From positions 124,001 through 188,000 of the forward strand of contig CAJJDO010000086.1 of the NCBI GenBank assembly GCA_905183005.1: 64,000 nucleotides of DNA, in the 5' to 3' direction. The notes beneath the pieces are model-generated. The model was not told the origin of the DNA, ran no database searches, and saw only the letters and a program-made list of their open reading frames with translations. The position numbers were made by a program, and so were the translations under genes. Numbering within the stretch: the stretch's first letter is position 1; each line of letters begins with the position of its first letter. Origin of the DNA: Paramecium pentaurelia (Eukaryota; Ciliophora; Oligohymenophorea; Peniculida; Parameciidae). Shown here piece after piece: positions 38,139 to 52,340 of the stretch.

Positions 38139-39131
38139 TGATAAGCAAAAAAATTTCCTGTTATGATTTAATAACTTAATGATAATATATTATAAATTCA
38201 TAACAAATATTGAAAAAACTATTAAAACAGAATATATGAAAAGGAATGAAAAAGTTAGATAATAAATAGTTGCATTTATCTTTTTCTTATATAATTAAAA
38301 TATCTTTGATTTTCAGGTATTTATAATTATAAAATATGATTAGTTATTCTATGTATATTCATTCCTAAAAATCTTAAAATAATTAAAGTATATGTGTTTA
38401 ATTCAACTCTTATATTTTTTTCATTTTAAGCTATTAAATATAGATTATATTTCTATCATAATAGATGATATATTAGTAATCAGAATCTTCAATAATTTTA
38501 AATTAAATAATTATTTTAATAGTATTTAATCTGAATTATTTAGGAAATCTCACAATATTTTTTCCAATTAAGTTAAAATATTAGGGTGGTATTTCGATTG
38601 AACTTTATTATGACATTTAATTTTATTATATCATTTTTGACTAATAATTAAATGAAAAATTAAAATGTGTTTTTATTGGAATAACTTTTCTTCAAGATAA
38701 TCTATGTTTGAATTATTTTCTTAAATTTATTTTTATTTAGTAATGTTGTTTTAAAGTAATATAAAGTAAATACTTCATTCATTTGAATAAATCTGTTAAT
38801 TAAAATTATCACATTCTTATTCTTATAAATTATAAAAACTAAAAATGATATAATATCAAATTGAAAATAATTGATATAAAAAACTAACATTTATAGAATT
38901 TTTTGAATGCTAAAATTTCATAAGAAAAATCAAATTTAAATAAACAGTAATCACAATCCAGCTAAATCAGAAAAAATTTGAAACACTTTTAAAAATAAAA
39001 CATTTAATAATGAAATTTTTAAGAAAATAAGAATAATAATTTTGTTATTATCATTTGACTCTATCAATTATTAAGAAAAGATTCTTTCATAATATTTAAT
39101 TATTTGTATAACTTATTAAATGTTAGTTCAT
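38139..39131. other. Gene-poor AT-rich DNA
   Basis: No supported coding frame on either strand and no RNA gene or repeat that I can see. Confidence 0.45.
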
Positions 39132-39885
39132 TCAGGTTTTTTGTATTTTGGAAACTAAGGTAAATTTTATAAATACATTATAATTAGGCAAACAATTCTA
39201 ACTTTCAGTATATATTTTTAGTTCTCCCCAATCTTTAAATTTTACTATAATTCCATCATATAAACTAATGGATTTTATAAAAAAAGGAACATTTTTCGAT
39301 AAAAGAGTTTAATTACTAGAACAAATACTAAATTTTGAACCTTAATAATCACATTCGCTAAAGAAATCCACACAAGGATCTAAAATTTCAATGCAAACAT
39401 CCCTAAATCCCCATGATTCTATTTTATAATAAAGTATTACCATCATTAAGACTTTAATCTAAATTACTTTATAAAGTAATCTTAGTGCTGGTCTTACCAT
39501 TTGGCTAGATAAATTTATATGATTTAGACTCCAAAATAATAAAACCCAAGTTGCTTGTTGGTGTCCCTTCAAAGGGGCCATATGTGAATGAATCAACTTA
39601 TACATCGTCTATAATAACGTAAAATGGCTCATAGTCCCAAGAATTAAATTTTCCCATAGTAAAATTAAATCTCATTGTTCTCCCTTAGGGATAATTTAAT
39701 TATAACGTAACTTTTTCATAGCTACCTCCGAATTGCCCCATGAACCATTTTCCTTGACAATTAACTACCTTGTTATTATAATTCCAAAGATGAGTGTAAC
39801 AATCTGCTCCTTAAGGCTCAATACAATTTTAGTAAAATATGATTGGAAATGTAAAGAGAACTTTTATAAATGAAATCTATGCCAT
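39132..39885 (-). CDS. Secreted 243-aa protein with a beta/gamma-crystallin-like C-terminus
   Basis: The start MAQISFIKVLFTFPIIFYQN is a signal peptide. The N-terminal domain (residues 20-140) has a WFMGQFGGSYEKVTLQLN / FNSWDYEPFYVIIDDVQVDS pattern, seen in ciliate secreted proteins where W-D-x-E-x-F marks a beta-sandwich. After a 22-nt intron (39419-39440) come CIEILDPCVDFFSECDYQG, SKFSICS and SISLYDGIIVKF, which resemble the CDYxGxxFxIC...SIxL layout of beta/gamma-crystallin-like domains; that resemblance is my inference. Spliced length is exactly 244 codons, ending VSKIQKT-TGA. It lacks membrane helices. Function unknown. Confidence 0.8.
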
Positions 39886-40340
39886 AATAAATAAATATAA
39901 AATGATAAACAACTAATATATTTACAATTAAATCAGATAATTAAAAATTATGTGACAAATAAGTTGATATTATTTGTTTATTTTAAAGGCATAATTATCT
40001 CTTTAAATTTACTTTAAATTAAAAAAGGAGTTATTAATTTTGTTTGAAAATAATATATAACAATGTGATTAAGGCAAAAATATCGGTATATTTTAAATAT
40101 AATTTATTGATGTATTATTTCCTATATTCAACTTTTTGAATTTAATACTTAAGACAACATCATTTATGAGCTTTTTATATATATATTAATAATCAAGAAA
40201 GGGAAAATTTAATAATTCTAATTAATAAACATGTATTCATTGTTAAGACTTTGCATTTAATCAAATCAATTATCACATTACATTAAATATTTTTTGTTTT
40301 CATTTAAAAAAAATTATTACTATATTTTTCATCATCTTAT

Positions 40341-41467
40341 AATAATACAAGCCCTAAACGAAAACAAATTAGGTATATGAATTAAATATTAATTTTGAAT
40401 TCTTTCAAAATAGATTATTCAACATAATTTTGATTAAATTTTATTTTTATTTTTTTTAGGATCAATAAAGCAAAAAATTTTAGAATTTGCTAAGAGAAAA
40501 ACCATAAAGTAAATTAGAACTCTAATTAAAAATATTATGATGAGTTAGTGGTTTACTCTAAGTAATTTGCAACCTTAAATAAAATTTAAATAATGATTGT
40601 TATAGTTATTATTGATTATTTATAAAACCTTTTCAATCGATATCATTACAATAAAATAATTATTAAGCATTGTCATTATGTAAATTCAAATTCAAATTGA
40701 AAATTAAATATATTGTTTAATAAAAATATTTATAAAGTTTGAGATATCATGCAGAATCAAATAAAGTTATTATTAAAAATTGAGAATTGTATAAATCAAT
40801 TTTTTATATTGGAAATTAATCCTGTAATACTCCAAATCAAAGAATGGAAAACTAAATGCATAAAGATCTATATTCATTTAAAAAAAAAATAAAGTAATCC
40901 CTAGAGTTCAAAGAATGGTATCAATTTTGAAATTTTCTCTTTTAGCTTAAAAATATTATTAAAATTTTATGAGTATAAAGATAAACAAACCATAAAAATT
41001 ATTTTTAAAGCAAATAATTAATCAAAACAATGAATTATATGAAAGCAAAATATTATTAGATAACTATTTAAAAGTAACTAATTTTAATAATCAATCCTGA
41101 AGAGAGATATATTTTGTTTATCTAATAATCAATTGAATTATAAATTATTGCATATTAATTAGTAAGCATTCAACCTAATAAAGAAAAGAATATAAATTAT
41201 GGGACAATTATTGTTAAAATAGTTAGGATAAATGAAAAGAAATATTAACTTATACAAATAAAAAAATTAATAAGTAAATTAAAATATATAGAAAAAATAT
41301 AATGAAGTAAGAATTATTAATAAACTCTGATTATTTAGTTGACAAATCTCAAATGATGAATAAGAGATGAAAATAATCCATTTATATATTTGATTATTCT
41401 TAAGACAAATTAAATTCATACAAGTTCTTATTATTTCAGTGAGAAAATATTAATCTTCATTTTTAAT
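40341..41467. repeat. First copy of a 1,127-bp tandem duplicate (join artefact)
   Basis: Repeated at 41469-42595 (offset 1,128) across one N at 41468. Non-coding. Confidence 0.9.
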
Positions 41468-41468
41468 N

Positions 41469-42595
41469 AATAATACAAGCCCTAAACGAAAACAAATTAG
41501 GTATATGAATTAAATATTAATTTTGAATTCTTTCAAAATAGATTATTCAACATAATTTTGATTAAATTTTATTTTTATTTTTTTTAGGATCAATAAAGCA
41601 AAAAATTTTAGAATTTGCTAAGAGAAAAACCATAAAGTAAATTAGAACTCTAATTAAAAATATTATGATGAGTTAGTGGTTTACTCTAAGTAATTTGCAA
41701 CCTTAAATAAAATTTAAATAATGATTGTTATAGTTATTATTGATTATTTATAAAACCTTTTCAATCGATATCATTACAATAAAATAATTATTAAGCATTG
41801 TCATTATGTAAATTCAAATTCAAATTGAAAATTAAATATATTGTTTAATAAAAATATTTATAAAGTTTGAGATATCATGCAGAATCAAATAAAGTTATTA
41901 TTAAAAATTGAGAATTGTATAAATCAATTTTTTATATTGGAAATTAATCCTGTAATACTCCAAATCAAAGAATGGAAAACTAAATGCATAAAGATCTATA
42001 TTCATTTAAAAAAAAAATAAAGTAATCCCTAGAGTTCAAAGAATGGTATCAATTTTGAAATTTTCTCTTTTAGCTTAAAAATATTATTAAAATTTTATGA
42101 GTATAAAGATAAACAAACCATAAAAATTATTTTTAAAGCAAATAATTAATCAAAACAATGAATTATATGAAAGCAAAATATTATTAGATAACTATTTAAA
42201 AGTAACTAATTTTAATAATCAATCCTGAAGAGAGATATATTTTGTTTATCTAATAATCAATTGAATTATAAATTATTGCATATTAATTAGTAAGCATTCA
42301 ACCTAATAAAGAAAAGAATATAAATTATGGGACAATTATTGTTAAAATAGTTAGGATAAATGAAAAGAAATATTAACTTATACAAATAAAAAAATTAATA
42401 AGTAAATTAAAATATATAGAAAAAATATAATGAAGTAAGAATTATTAATAAACTCTGATTATTTAGTTGACAAATCTCAAATGATGAATAAGAGATGAAA
42501 ATAATCCATTTATATATTTGATTATTCTTAAGACAAATTAAATTCATACAAGTTCTTATTATTTCAGTGAGAAAATATTAATCTTCATTTTTAAT
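41469..42595. repeat. Second copy of the 1,127-bp duplicate
   Basis: Matches 40341-41467 throughout. Unique sequence resumes at 42596. Confidence 0.9.
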
Positions 42596-42753
42596 TTTGG
42601 AAATGGACTTATTTCTAATACATTTTGAAATAACTTTTGGTGTATCAATTTTTCTTATTTCTTGTTCTTATTTGATATACTATAATAAAATTTATACATT
42701 TGGTATTAGCATATCTTGATATTTTATTTAAAAATCGATATTTCATATTAACA

Positions 42754-45700
42754 ATGAAAGCCTCTGATAAAATTCTTGTTTTGATATCTTATATTGTCAT
42801 TCTTGATAGCCTACCAAAATTTTAATGTTGCCCTTATAGTGGATATGAATCAGCCTTAATTCCTGTTGAATCACCTATTGATTTTAAATATTTCGATTCT
42901 TTAGTTACTTTGGATGTGGGGGATTCATTTGGTTTTGGTTTTTGGAGTCTATGCATTCCATAATAAACTTTTAAGAATATTCCTACAGTAGAATAAGAAT
43001 ACATTGCAACAGATCCTGAATTTGGACAATTATTATTTTTAGTTAAGGGAAGTTCAAGCAATTCAGTGATAGGATTCATGAGAATAGATTACATAACTTT
43101 GCTAGTTTATCATACAATAATGATTTTAGGAAGTAATGATTAGGTTCTACAATTTGAGTATTAAATATTAAATTACGAAGGCAGATGGATTCTGAACTTC
43201 ATAACATTTCATTTTTCATAAAAAAAAATCATTGTTGAAATGAGTGATCACATTAGTTAGATTGGGACAATGGATTTAGATTAAGAATATATTTAAATAT
43301 TTCAAGGAGGGAGTGGAAATGTAATATATATTTATTTATATCCAATTAGATTGAGAGTCTTAATCTAAATATTTTCAAAGGAAGATTATCAAAAATTTTT
43401 GTTAGCAAGATTGAATATGTAGGTTAGGACCTATTTTCGTATATGAATGATAATTGTTAAGTACCTCCTAAGATGCAAGAGGAATAAATAATTTACTTTG
43501 TCAAAGGATTGCAAATCTTTAATGGTGATACTTCTCTCTAATATACTATAAATTAATTTGGAAGTAAGTATTGCTTATCAGGATGGGTTAAATACGATAC
43601 ATCGAAAGTTATTCAGCTTTCTATATATCAATTGATTAGAATAAGTCTTTTTAAAAATTATTTTGACAGGTAAAGCATTGGAGATGAAATATTCTTATTG
43701 TAAGTCTGGTTTAATAAGGTTTATCCTGAATAAACATAAATTTCTGTTATAATAGATTATCATTAAATACCGATTATGGGTTAGATGGATTATAATCTTT
43801 TAAACTTTGCTTAGAAAATTTTTTCTGATATTAATTCGCAACTTTATTTTTAAGGATTACAGTAATGGCATTTTGTAAAATATGAATATGGTTCTACAAT
43901 ACCAGGAAGAAAGAGTTTGCTCTAAATTCAATTCTTCAATGATTTAAATTTAAAAATATTTTCTAATGACATTTCTGTGCCAACCAATTCTCCATTTTAT
44001 GTTTATTTTGGAGCAGATGAATTTGTAAAGGAATTATTATAAGCATCACTTTTCAATTTTAAATTTGAATACAATTATATTGATGAAAAACAGTTCCTTT
44101 TTAATGGTAATTTGAATATTATATTTTTTATAGCCTGTCATTACTCTTGCTTAACATGTGATGGACCATTTGATAATAATTGTATAAGTTGTGAAGAAGA
44201 TTCTAAGAGATATTATTTGAATGAATAAAAGAGGTGTTAATGTCTATATGGATATATTGACATTCTAGATGAGAAAGTGTGTTAATCATTTGAATATCAT
44301 TTTTCATCAGTGGAAAAACAAGAAGGATTACATAATGTAATTTCATCATGTTAATTTGGATATTTCTTATATCCAAATGAAATTGGTAATAATGAGTGCA
44401 TAAAATGGTATATTTATTTATTGTATTCAGTCCATAATCTAATTTTTAAGACATACTATGTGTAGATTGTATATATTATCCATTAACCTGGTATTTAAAA
44501 CCAATTTGCAAATTTGACTTAATACTTGAAATAGCAGGAGATAATAATGCTTTTAAATATAAAGAAAGAGATCTATAAGATTATGATTTTTATTTGATTG
44601 ATCAAAATAGTGAGCTATACCTTTTTCCAGGTTGCTTGGACTTTTGTGAATTGGAATTAGACACTATCAACTGTTTTCAAGCAAAGTATTAGCATCTAGG
44701 ATAAACTATTAATGTCAAATGTAAGCCTAATTACTATTAATCAAATGGAGATTGTATATTAATTAATATTAGTTGTTTACTTGCTTCTTTAGATGGAAGT
44801 TGCTTACAGGTCAAAGATGGTCTGTATCTACATGATGGTCATTATTATTAATGCCCTTTAAATTGCTTGACTTGTAGTTATAATTATGAAACGAATTCTT
44901 TATAATGTCAGTCCTGTATTGATCATTATGCATTAGATAATGGAAGTTGTTTTCCTTGTGGAAATTTCTGTAGTATTTGTTAAAAATACTATGATATTAA
45001 TATTAATAACTACTATTTAAAATGTTACAAGTGCATAGATGATTCAAAATATTTTCTATCATTTGATGGCATTAGTTGTTTAGAAAATACTATAAAACAC
45101 TGTGCTTATGCGTTTTAGGCCTTATTCTACAATTATTAAATTAATACACTAGATCTCTATTTCACACCTAGGGATGATTGGGATTTTATTATTACAACTT
45201 GTGGAAGATGTAATTACGGTTATGGAATTATAATGGATTCTTATCAATGCCTTAGAATGAGAGATATATCTTGTATTTTTTCTTTTGTTTAATATATTTG
45301 TGACACTATCATTGTCAAAGATGATTTAATTTACTAACAATTAATAGGATCCTTTTATTACTTGACTTCAAACAATGAAAATATAACAATGGCATTTGAT
45401 GATTAGGAAAATATTATCTGTACATCATTATAATATTGTTTGATTAATCAAGAATAATATCAACATGATACAGCCAGAATCCTTTAATTTAATACACAAT
45501 GTCCTGCATTTGTTGAAAATTGTGAAACTTGTTTATTTTATAAGATGCAATCTACTGGTATTGTTACTATTTGTCTAGAATGTAAAAGTGGATACTATGC
45601 AGAAAGATTATCAGGTAAATGTTATTCATGTCCACTTGAATTAAATTGTTATAATTGTGCTTAATAATAAAAATTATCAAAAGATTATTGGAAAATCAAT

Positions 45701-48700
45701 ATCAGAGCCTTCTTTTAAATGTTTATTAATTTTGATAATAATCATCCCTTTAATCTCTATTCTTAAAGTGAAAACAAGGATGATTATGAGATTATATGTA
45801 CTATGTGTATAAAAGGTTATGAATTGGTAAATTAAAAGTGCATAAAAGCCTGTCCTGACTCATGTTTGGAATGTTAATAAATTGATGGTTAAAATAAATG
45901 TATTAAATGTGAGCTTGAATAATAAGGTAGAAAATTAAGTTTATTTAATAATTAATGTATTGCTTGTCCATAAAATTGTGCATTATGTAGAGTTAGATCA
46001 TAAGATGAAATCTAATCAATAAATCCTTATTTTAACAATGATAAATACTATACAAATACTTATCAATGTTTAAAGAGCTTTGAAGATTAAGAATATTATT
46101 TTGATTAAGAGTTAGGAAGCTTTATATCTTGCTCAAATGGTAATAAATGTGAATAACAAATCATAATACCTATTAATTTATATTGTTCTTAGTAGGATTA
46201 TACAACTGCATTGGATTCTATGTAGTCATCTTATCAAAAAACTAAATTCAAATAAGAAAATATACTTTTAGAAGAATTTATATCTGGAAATAGTTTTCAA
46301 CAAGTAATTATTATAAATAATTTATTTTAGTTTGAAACTCATGATTTCTATATATAAGCCAATTCTATGTTAATTAAAACAATTATTATAAACATTATTA
46401 GCGTTAAACCACAAATATGCAGAATTTAAGGAAATGCTACAATTAAACAAGATTTTAGTGCTAATATATTTTCAACGATGTAAATATATAAACTTATTTA
46501 GTAATGTCGAATTAAATATATAATTAAATTAAAATACAATCATTGAGTTTGAAAGATAAATCACATTCTAAAATTTTAATTAAATAACAATCAAAGGTGG
46601 TCACTTTTAACCATTATTTAATAACAAATTAAAATCAATAATATTTTAAAGCTAAATGCCCTAAATAATAATATTGGATACTATTTTATATCAACAATTA
46701 ACTTAATAAAATGATGAATCTAAATTCCTTTTTTATGATGTTAAAAAGTTAAATCTAATCAATTTCAAAATGTTGGATCTTATGCAAAATACTGTTAATT
46801 AATTTATCTACATTGCTGATACTCCTTATGTCAAATCAATAACATTTTAATCTTTTGAAATTCTAAATTCCATCCTTCTAAATTAAATCACTTTCTTTTT
46901 TAATCTAAACAAATATGATATCATTAAAATTATAGATTTGTAAGTAAATGCAAAATTAAAAAATTCAACATTAATAGATACAAAATTATTAAAATAATAT
47001 GGAACATTAGATGCTCAAAAAGTAAAACTAGAAGTTAATTTACTTAATTGCCCGGCTTTTTTAAATTTGTATCTTTTTGATAAAGTCACACTTTCAGGAA
47101 TCTAATTTACAAATGCATTGATTTAAAATTCTACACTTATAATTCTTAATAATAATAATATAATTCAAGATCTTATGATTAAAGATTGCAAATTTAAAGA
47201 ATTTAGTTATGGAATTATAAATTCTGATTAACTTCAATTGAATAATTTACAAATTGAATTATCAAATGTAATCGTAGAACAGAATGAATATCATCAAACT
47301 ACTAAATTATTTTCTTTTAATAAATATAACAATGAGTATTCAAAAATCTAAATTAAAACAATTACCATTTCATAGAATTATGTATCATTCATTACCGAAG
47401 ATTTTAAATTAGACACTTATAACTCCTGTTTTATCTATATTTCTCTTGATGATATAGAGATTACAGAGTTGGATTTAATTCGAGGAATTGGATTAATAGA
47501 TATCAGTATTTTTGAGGCTAATTCATTAAGAATAATCTCTAGCAGAATAACTTAAAGTGATAATTATAAATTTCTTGGACTTCATCAATATATTGATTGT
47601 TAATTATAATAAGTTTTGGGTGAATATTACTTACAATCACTCTTTGTTACTTCAGTGCTTAATTTTGAAATAATTGATATGTAAATTAAATTTGCTTAAT
47701 CATATAATTCTCCGATTATCTATTATAAATCGTTTGACAAAGTGAAATAATAAAAATTTGAAAGGGTTCATTTTTCTAATTTAGTAATAGAATCAAATTT
47801 ATTATTATTATCAAACTCAAAATCTTAAACTGCTATAATCTTTGTAGATTCAGTTCAATAAACATCATTAGAGCTTTTAAATATAAGTTTTGTTGGCAAC
47901 ATTTTGCATGAATATGTTTAGAATAACCTTTAAATTTCTTCTTTACTTTTAAATTTAAACTGTATTTTGGGAGCTATCACAATCAAAAATTCAAATTTCT
48001 TAAAGAATACTGTTTATAATGGCACTGATACTATTATTTACATTAAAAGTCAGAAAATAATTGTTGAAAATTGTACATTTTATTAGAATAGTTATTTTAA
48101 TTATTAATTAATCTAGCCTTATTTATTATGGGGATTTTTATAATCTGAGAAAGTATATTATGAACAAATAAACTAAATATTTCAGGTTAAATCTACATCG
48201 GGAGTAGCATAATTATTAGTAGAAAATTTGTAAATTTCATTTTGTAATTTCGAGTAATCTGTAGGATATACTGGAGGAGCTATGCAAATTGAAGCTTAAA
48301 AAAATAGTATTATTTCTATATCACAAACATAATTTAAGAATATCTCTACTACTTTCTCCTAAGATTTAGGATTTGGAGGAGTCATATATTTAGACAGTAC
48401 TTCAGCTTAATCCCTTGAAGTTTTTTTAAATTATATATCTATCGAGAATATCACAGCTAAGGAATAAGGAGGATTCATTTATATACTATCAGATTCTCCT
48501 CAAGTAACTATTACATTTTAGCATTTAAATATTCAAAATGTTTTCTCTAAGCTTGGATCCATTTTATATGCAATATTCTCCTCTACTTCTTAAATTTAAC
48601 AAATTGTTAAAATTAATTCAGCTATTGTCTAAAATAATAAGGAAGGTCTTACAAGATATTTAAATAAATATACCCAACTTTCAAAAACAGAAGAAATAGC

Positions 48701-51700
48701 TATATTAAATAATAGAGCCTTATTTTATATCAATTAAGCAAGCAATGTTATTTTATAAAATATTGAAATTGATAATATCATCTTAGAGTCTGCATTTCAA
48801 ATTAATAATGCTTTAATAGTATCGATTCAGAATTTAAAAATATCAAATAGTATCATAAGTAATATACTCTTCAAATTTCACCTCAACCAATGTAAATATA
48901 ATATTATTAATTAGATCTCTTAAACAGCATTTAGATAAATGGATTGATAATTTCAAACATAACTGTAGCATTACAATTAAAGAGCTATAGTTGTCAGTAA
49001 TAAACTAATAATGACTATACTTTATTTTTTAAATGCTTTTCACAAGCTTAAACTACTTAAGCCCCACTCAACTTGTTTTCACATTATATCTAATAAGATT
49101 TTAACTATGGAGATTGTATTTAATCTTAAATACTCAAATAGAATGAACAAGAAAATAATTTGATAATTGAAAATACATTGTCTGGATTGTTGTCATTCCA
49201 AGAACTCACAGACTTATCATAAATTAAGTTGGATAACATGTTATTTACATAAATAAACTGTAATTTATGTAAGAATGGATTGATCTATTAATCCTTTTTG
49301 AAAGTTGAAGACATCCTAATGAAATAATACATTTCTAATCTTAAAATAACAAATTCTTCTTGTGGGTTTAATGGTTGCTATTATATTACAAAAGAGAATT
49401 TAAATGCACGACGATTCCTTGTAAATTCAGAGATGTAATTGTAATCCATGAAGTTTGAAATTTATATTGATAATTATATATGCCAGTTTAATAGAGCTAA
49501 AAATGGAACTTGTTTATTCGCTAAAAATGTTAAAGTCTTAATTGAAAATTCAGTTTTTCAATATAATAATGCATCTGGAACAGGAGGCGCTATTATAATT
49601 AAAATGAACTAGGAATTCTTAATAAAAAGTAGTTTAATCTAACATAATTCAGCATAAATAGGAGGGGGAATATATTTGGTTAATTAATAAGATATGGATT
49701 ATTTTAAGCTGGAAACTATCTTTGATAAAAATAAAGCTGAATATTTTGGAAATGATAGGGTATCTATCCCTTAAAAACTAACGGTTACTTTAACTGATGA
49801 AAATTCTTTATTATCAACACTTACAATCACAGAAACATAAGATTAATTAATTTAACAAGTAATATTATAACCTAGTTAACCACTTTCAACTTAATATTTT
49901 TTTTTGCCAAGTGGTCAAAAGATTTCATCTTATTAAGAATTTTCAAAAGAAAATAAATCTTATTCTCCTTTCAAGTACAAATTTAGGGTGATTGCTTTGA
50001 GCAAAGACAACAGCGTAATGAAAAACATGAAGAATTCATTTTGTGAAATTGATAGTAGAATTTTAAATACTTCAGATTTATTTTAAGAGGATAAATTTAG
50101 TAATAATCTTACTAATATAAATAAGATAATCTTTAATGATTTAACTTAGGATTATAATTTAGATGATTTGATAATCTATTTTGATAATGCATCTCCTTTA
50201 GAAATTGTTTTATAATTATAATTTAGATGTAATTCAATTTCAATTCCTATTTACAACAAATCATATCCATATAATTTGATGAATTCTCATTCTAATTACA
50301 AGTTAAGGGTGAACATAAAGGCTTTGAGTTGTTAATATGGTGAAATAAAAAATAATACTGATTTTTCGTGTATTCCATGTAATAGTGATTAAGGCCTTTT
50401 TTCTTTAAATATAAATTCTGAAAAATGTGATTTAAAAGATGATGTATCGACAATAAGTGTCTAATCAGCTTTATTAAAATTAAAATTTGGATTTTGGAGA
50501 CCCTATTTTTAAAGCAATATTGTGAGTTATTGCTTGAATTTACAAGAAAATTGCTTAGGTGGTTGGGAAGAAGGTGACAATTCTTGTTTTTTAGGGCATA
50601 TTGGTGCACTATGCGAATAATGTGATTTATATGATACAAGAGGAGATGGAAAATATTCAGTTAGTTAGAAATATTCTTGTGGATCATGCTTAGAAGAGGA
50701 GAAAAATGCAATAATTATAACTTTTGTCAGCATATGGTACATATATTAAATATTATGTTAGGACTTTAATTTCAATATTAGTGTCAGTGCAAAGCACTTT
50801 AAAAGCTATCGAAGAAGTTGTTAGAATTATTAGTATTATGATGTTAGGATTAGCAGTTACATAAAATACAAATCAATCTGCAATATTAATAAAAATGCTG
50901 ACTAACTACTTGTAGATCATTTCTTCTATATCTACTTTTCAACTAAAACTTCCTAGCGGACTATAAAGTACCATTAATGTAGTTGGATCTCCTATTCAGA
51001 CTATGACTTATTCATTGGATTGTTTCTTATCAAATGTTTTTACATATGAAATTTAATATGCTAGAATGATTTGGTAAATAATTATGCCATTTCTTTATAT
51101 AACCTTCTTTTTATTTTGTTATTTACTTGCTGTCAAATTTAAGCATATAACTTTTAATAGAAGTGTCATTACAACTACACTCATCTATATGTACATCTAT
51201 TTATAACCAAGTTTAATTGGAGGATTTGTTTAACTTATATCATATCGAGAAATCTCAGGTTATAAATGGATACAATCAAATGTTTCTTAAAGATTTGATA
51301 CTCCTTATCATTTAAAATGGATGCTTGAGCTTTGTTTACCTATGCTTTTTATTCTAGCAATTCTTATCCCAATCTTTTTCTTTTATGGTCTTTACAGTAA
51401 TTCTAACTAATTGGATGATAAGAAAATAAGGTTGTAATGGGGTTACCTTTATAATGAATACACAAAAACAGCCTACTTTTGGGAAGTTATCAAAATTTTA
51501 CAGAAAGAATTAATGATCATTTTTTTGACATATTACGATGATAGTGTAATTATTAAAGCAACGATAATATCTCTAATTATTGGATTATACTTGGAATTAA
51601 GTTTGAAGTATAAACCATATAATCTAAATAATCTCAATAAATTAGACTATTACTCAACAAATGTCTGTTTAGCTTCAATTACACTAGCTATTGGTATATA

Positions 51701-52340
51701 TGTTTCAGAATAATCAAATTCATTAGAAATACAAATTCCTTACGCTATAGTGATTTCTATCTTGAATCTGCATTTAACATATACATTAATATCCAAGATT
51801 TTAGCTGAATATTTGAAGGAGAAGTCTAGCAAATTTGACGAGAAGATGGATAAAATTCGGAATATTGTCAGAAATACTTTTCCATTTCTAAATTAAATTC
51901 CATTTATGAAAAGAGTATTAGCAGATCGTAGTGAATAAATTCATCGAGTAGCAAAATCTTATAAAAAACTTAAACAATTTTTAATTCCCCAAGCAAAGGA
52001 AATTATAGCCTTTAAAAATTATTAATGGCAAATTGCTATGGAAAGAAACATGGAACAAAATATAGATACTATTCCTTTAAGTCTAAGAAGCCCAGCTCAA
52101 GCTAAAGAAAGATAACAATTTATTAGAAAAACAGTTCGAGAAAGTTCATTATAATATTCTAAAAACACTATAACAGCTTTTGTATTGGACAAAATGTATT
52201 TATAATAATAATAAAAAATTAGGAAATAGAAAAAAGTTGATTAGATGGCAGAAATTTTTGAAATTAAGAAATAAAAATCCTCAAGAGTTACTCCTATTGC
52301 TCAAAGTGAAAAGTATATTAAAGATAACCAAGAAGATTGA
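42754..52340 (+). CDS. Giant cysteine-rich, beta-helix, multipass membrane protein (copy 2)
   Basis: Signal peptide MKASDKILVLISYIVILDSL, then the same domain order as the gene at 354-10522. The lectin-like region (DSFGFGFWSLCIP) comes first, then cysteine repeats (about 44.1-46.2 kb; ACHYSCLTCDG, CPDSCLEC), a beta-helix-like region with GGA/GGV/GGF turns (about 46.5-49.8 kb), and a membrane-proximal cysteine block (GGWEEGDNSCFLGHIGALCE). Membrane helices (IIMPFLYITFFLFCYLLAV, VITTTLIYMYIYLQPSLIGG, LELCLPMLFILAILIPIFFF and others) lead to a basic, Q-rich tail ending YIKDNQED-TGA. Introns: 43321-43349, 44107-44133, 44408-44430, 46304-46330, 46480-46501, 48892-48914 and 50737-50761. Spliced length is exactly 3,137 codons. 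The first five and the last introns sit at the same protein positions as the six in copy 1. Probably a surface protein with an extracellular sensing or adhesion role; the ligand is unknown. Confidence 0.92.

Larger units (their letters stand above)
39886..42753. other. Long gene-poor stretch holding a duplicated 1.13-kb segment
   Basis: About 1.7 kb of unique sequence if the duplicate is collapsed. I see no supported coding frame. It separates the small secreted protein from the second giant membrane protein and should hold both promoters. Confidence 0.5.

Noticed and set aside
38702..38890. 62-aa minus-strand ORF
   Set aside because: Low-complexity I/F/K/N composition, no motif, and a length expected by chance in this AT-rich DNA.
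50292..50639. 115-aa minus-strand ORF
   Set aside because: Antisense shadow of the membrane-proximal cysteine block of the second giant gene.
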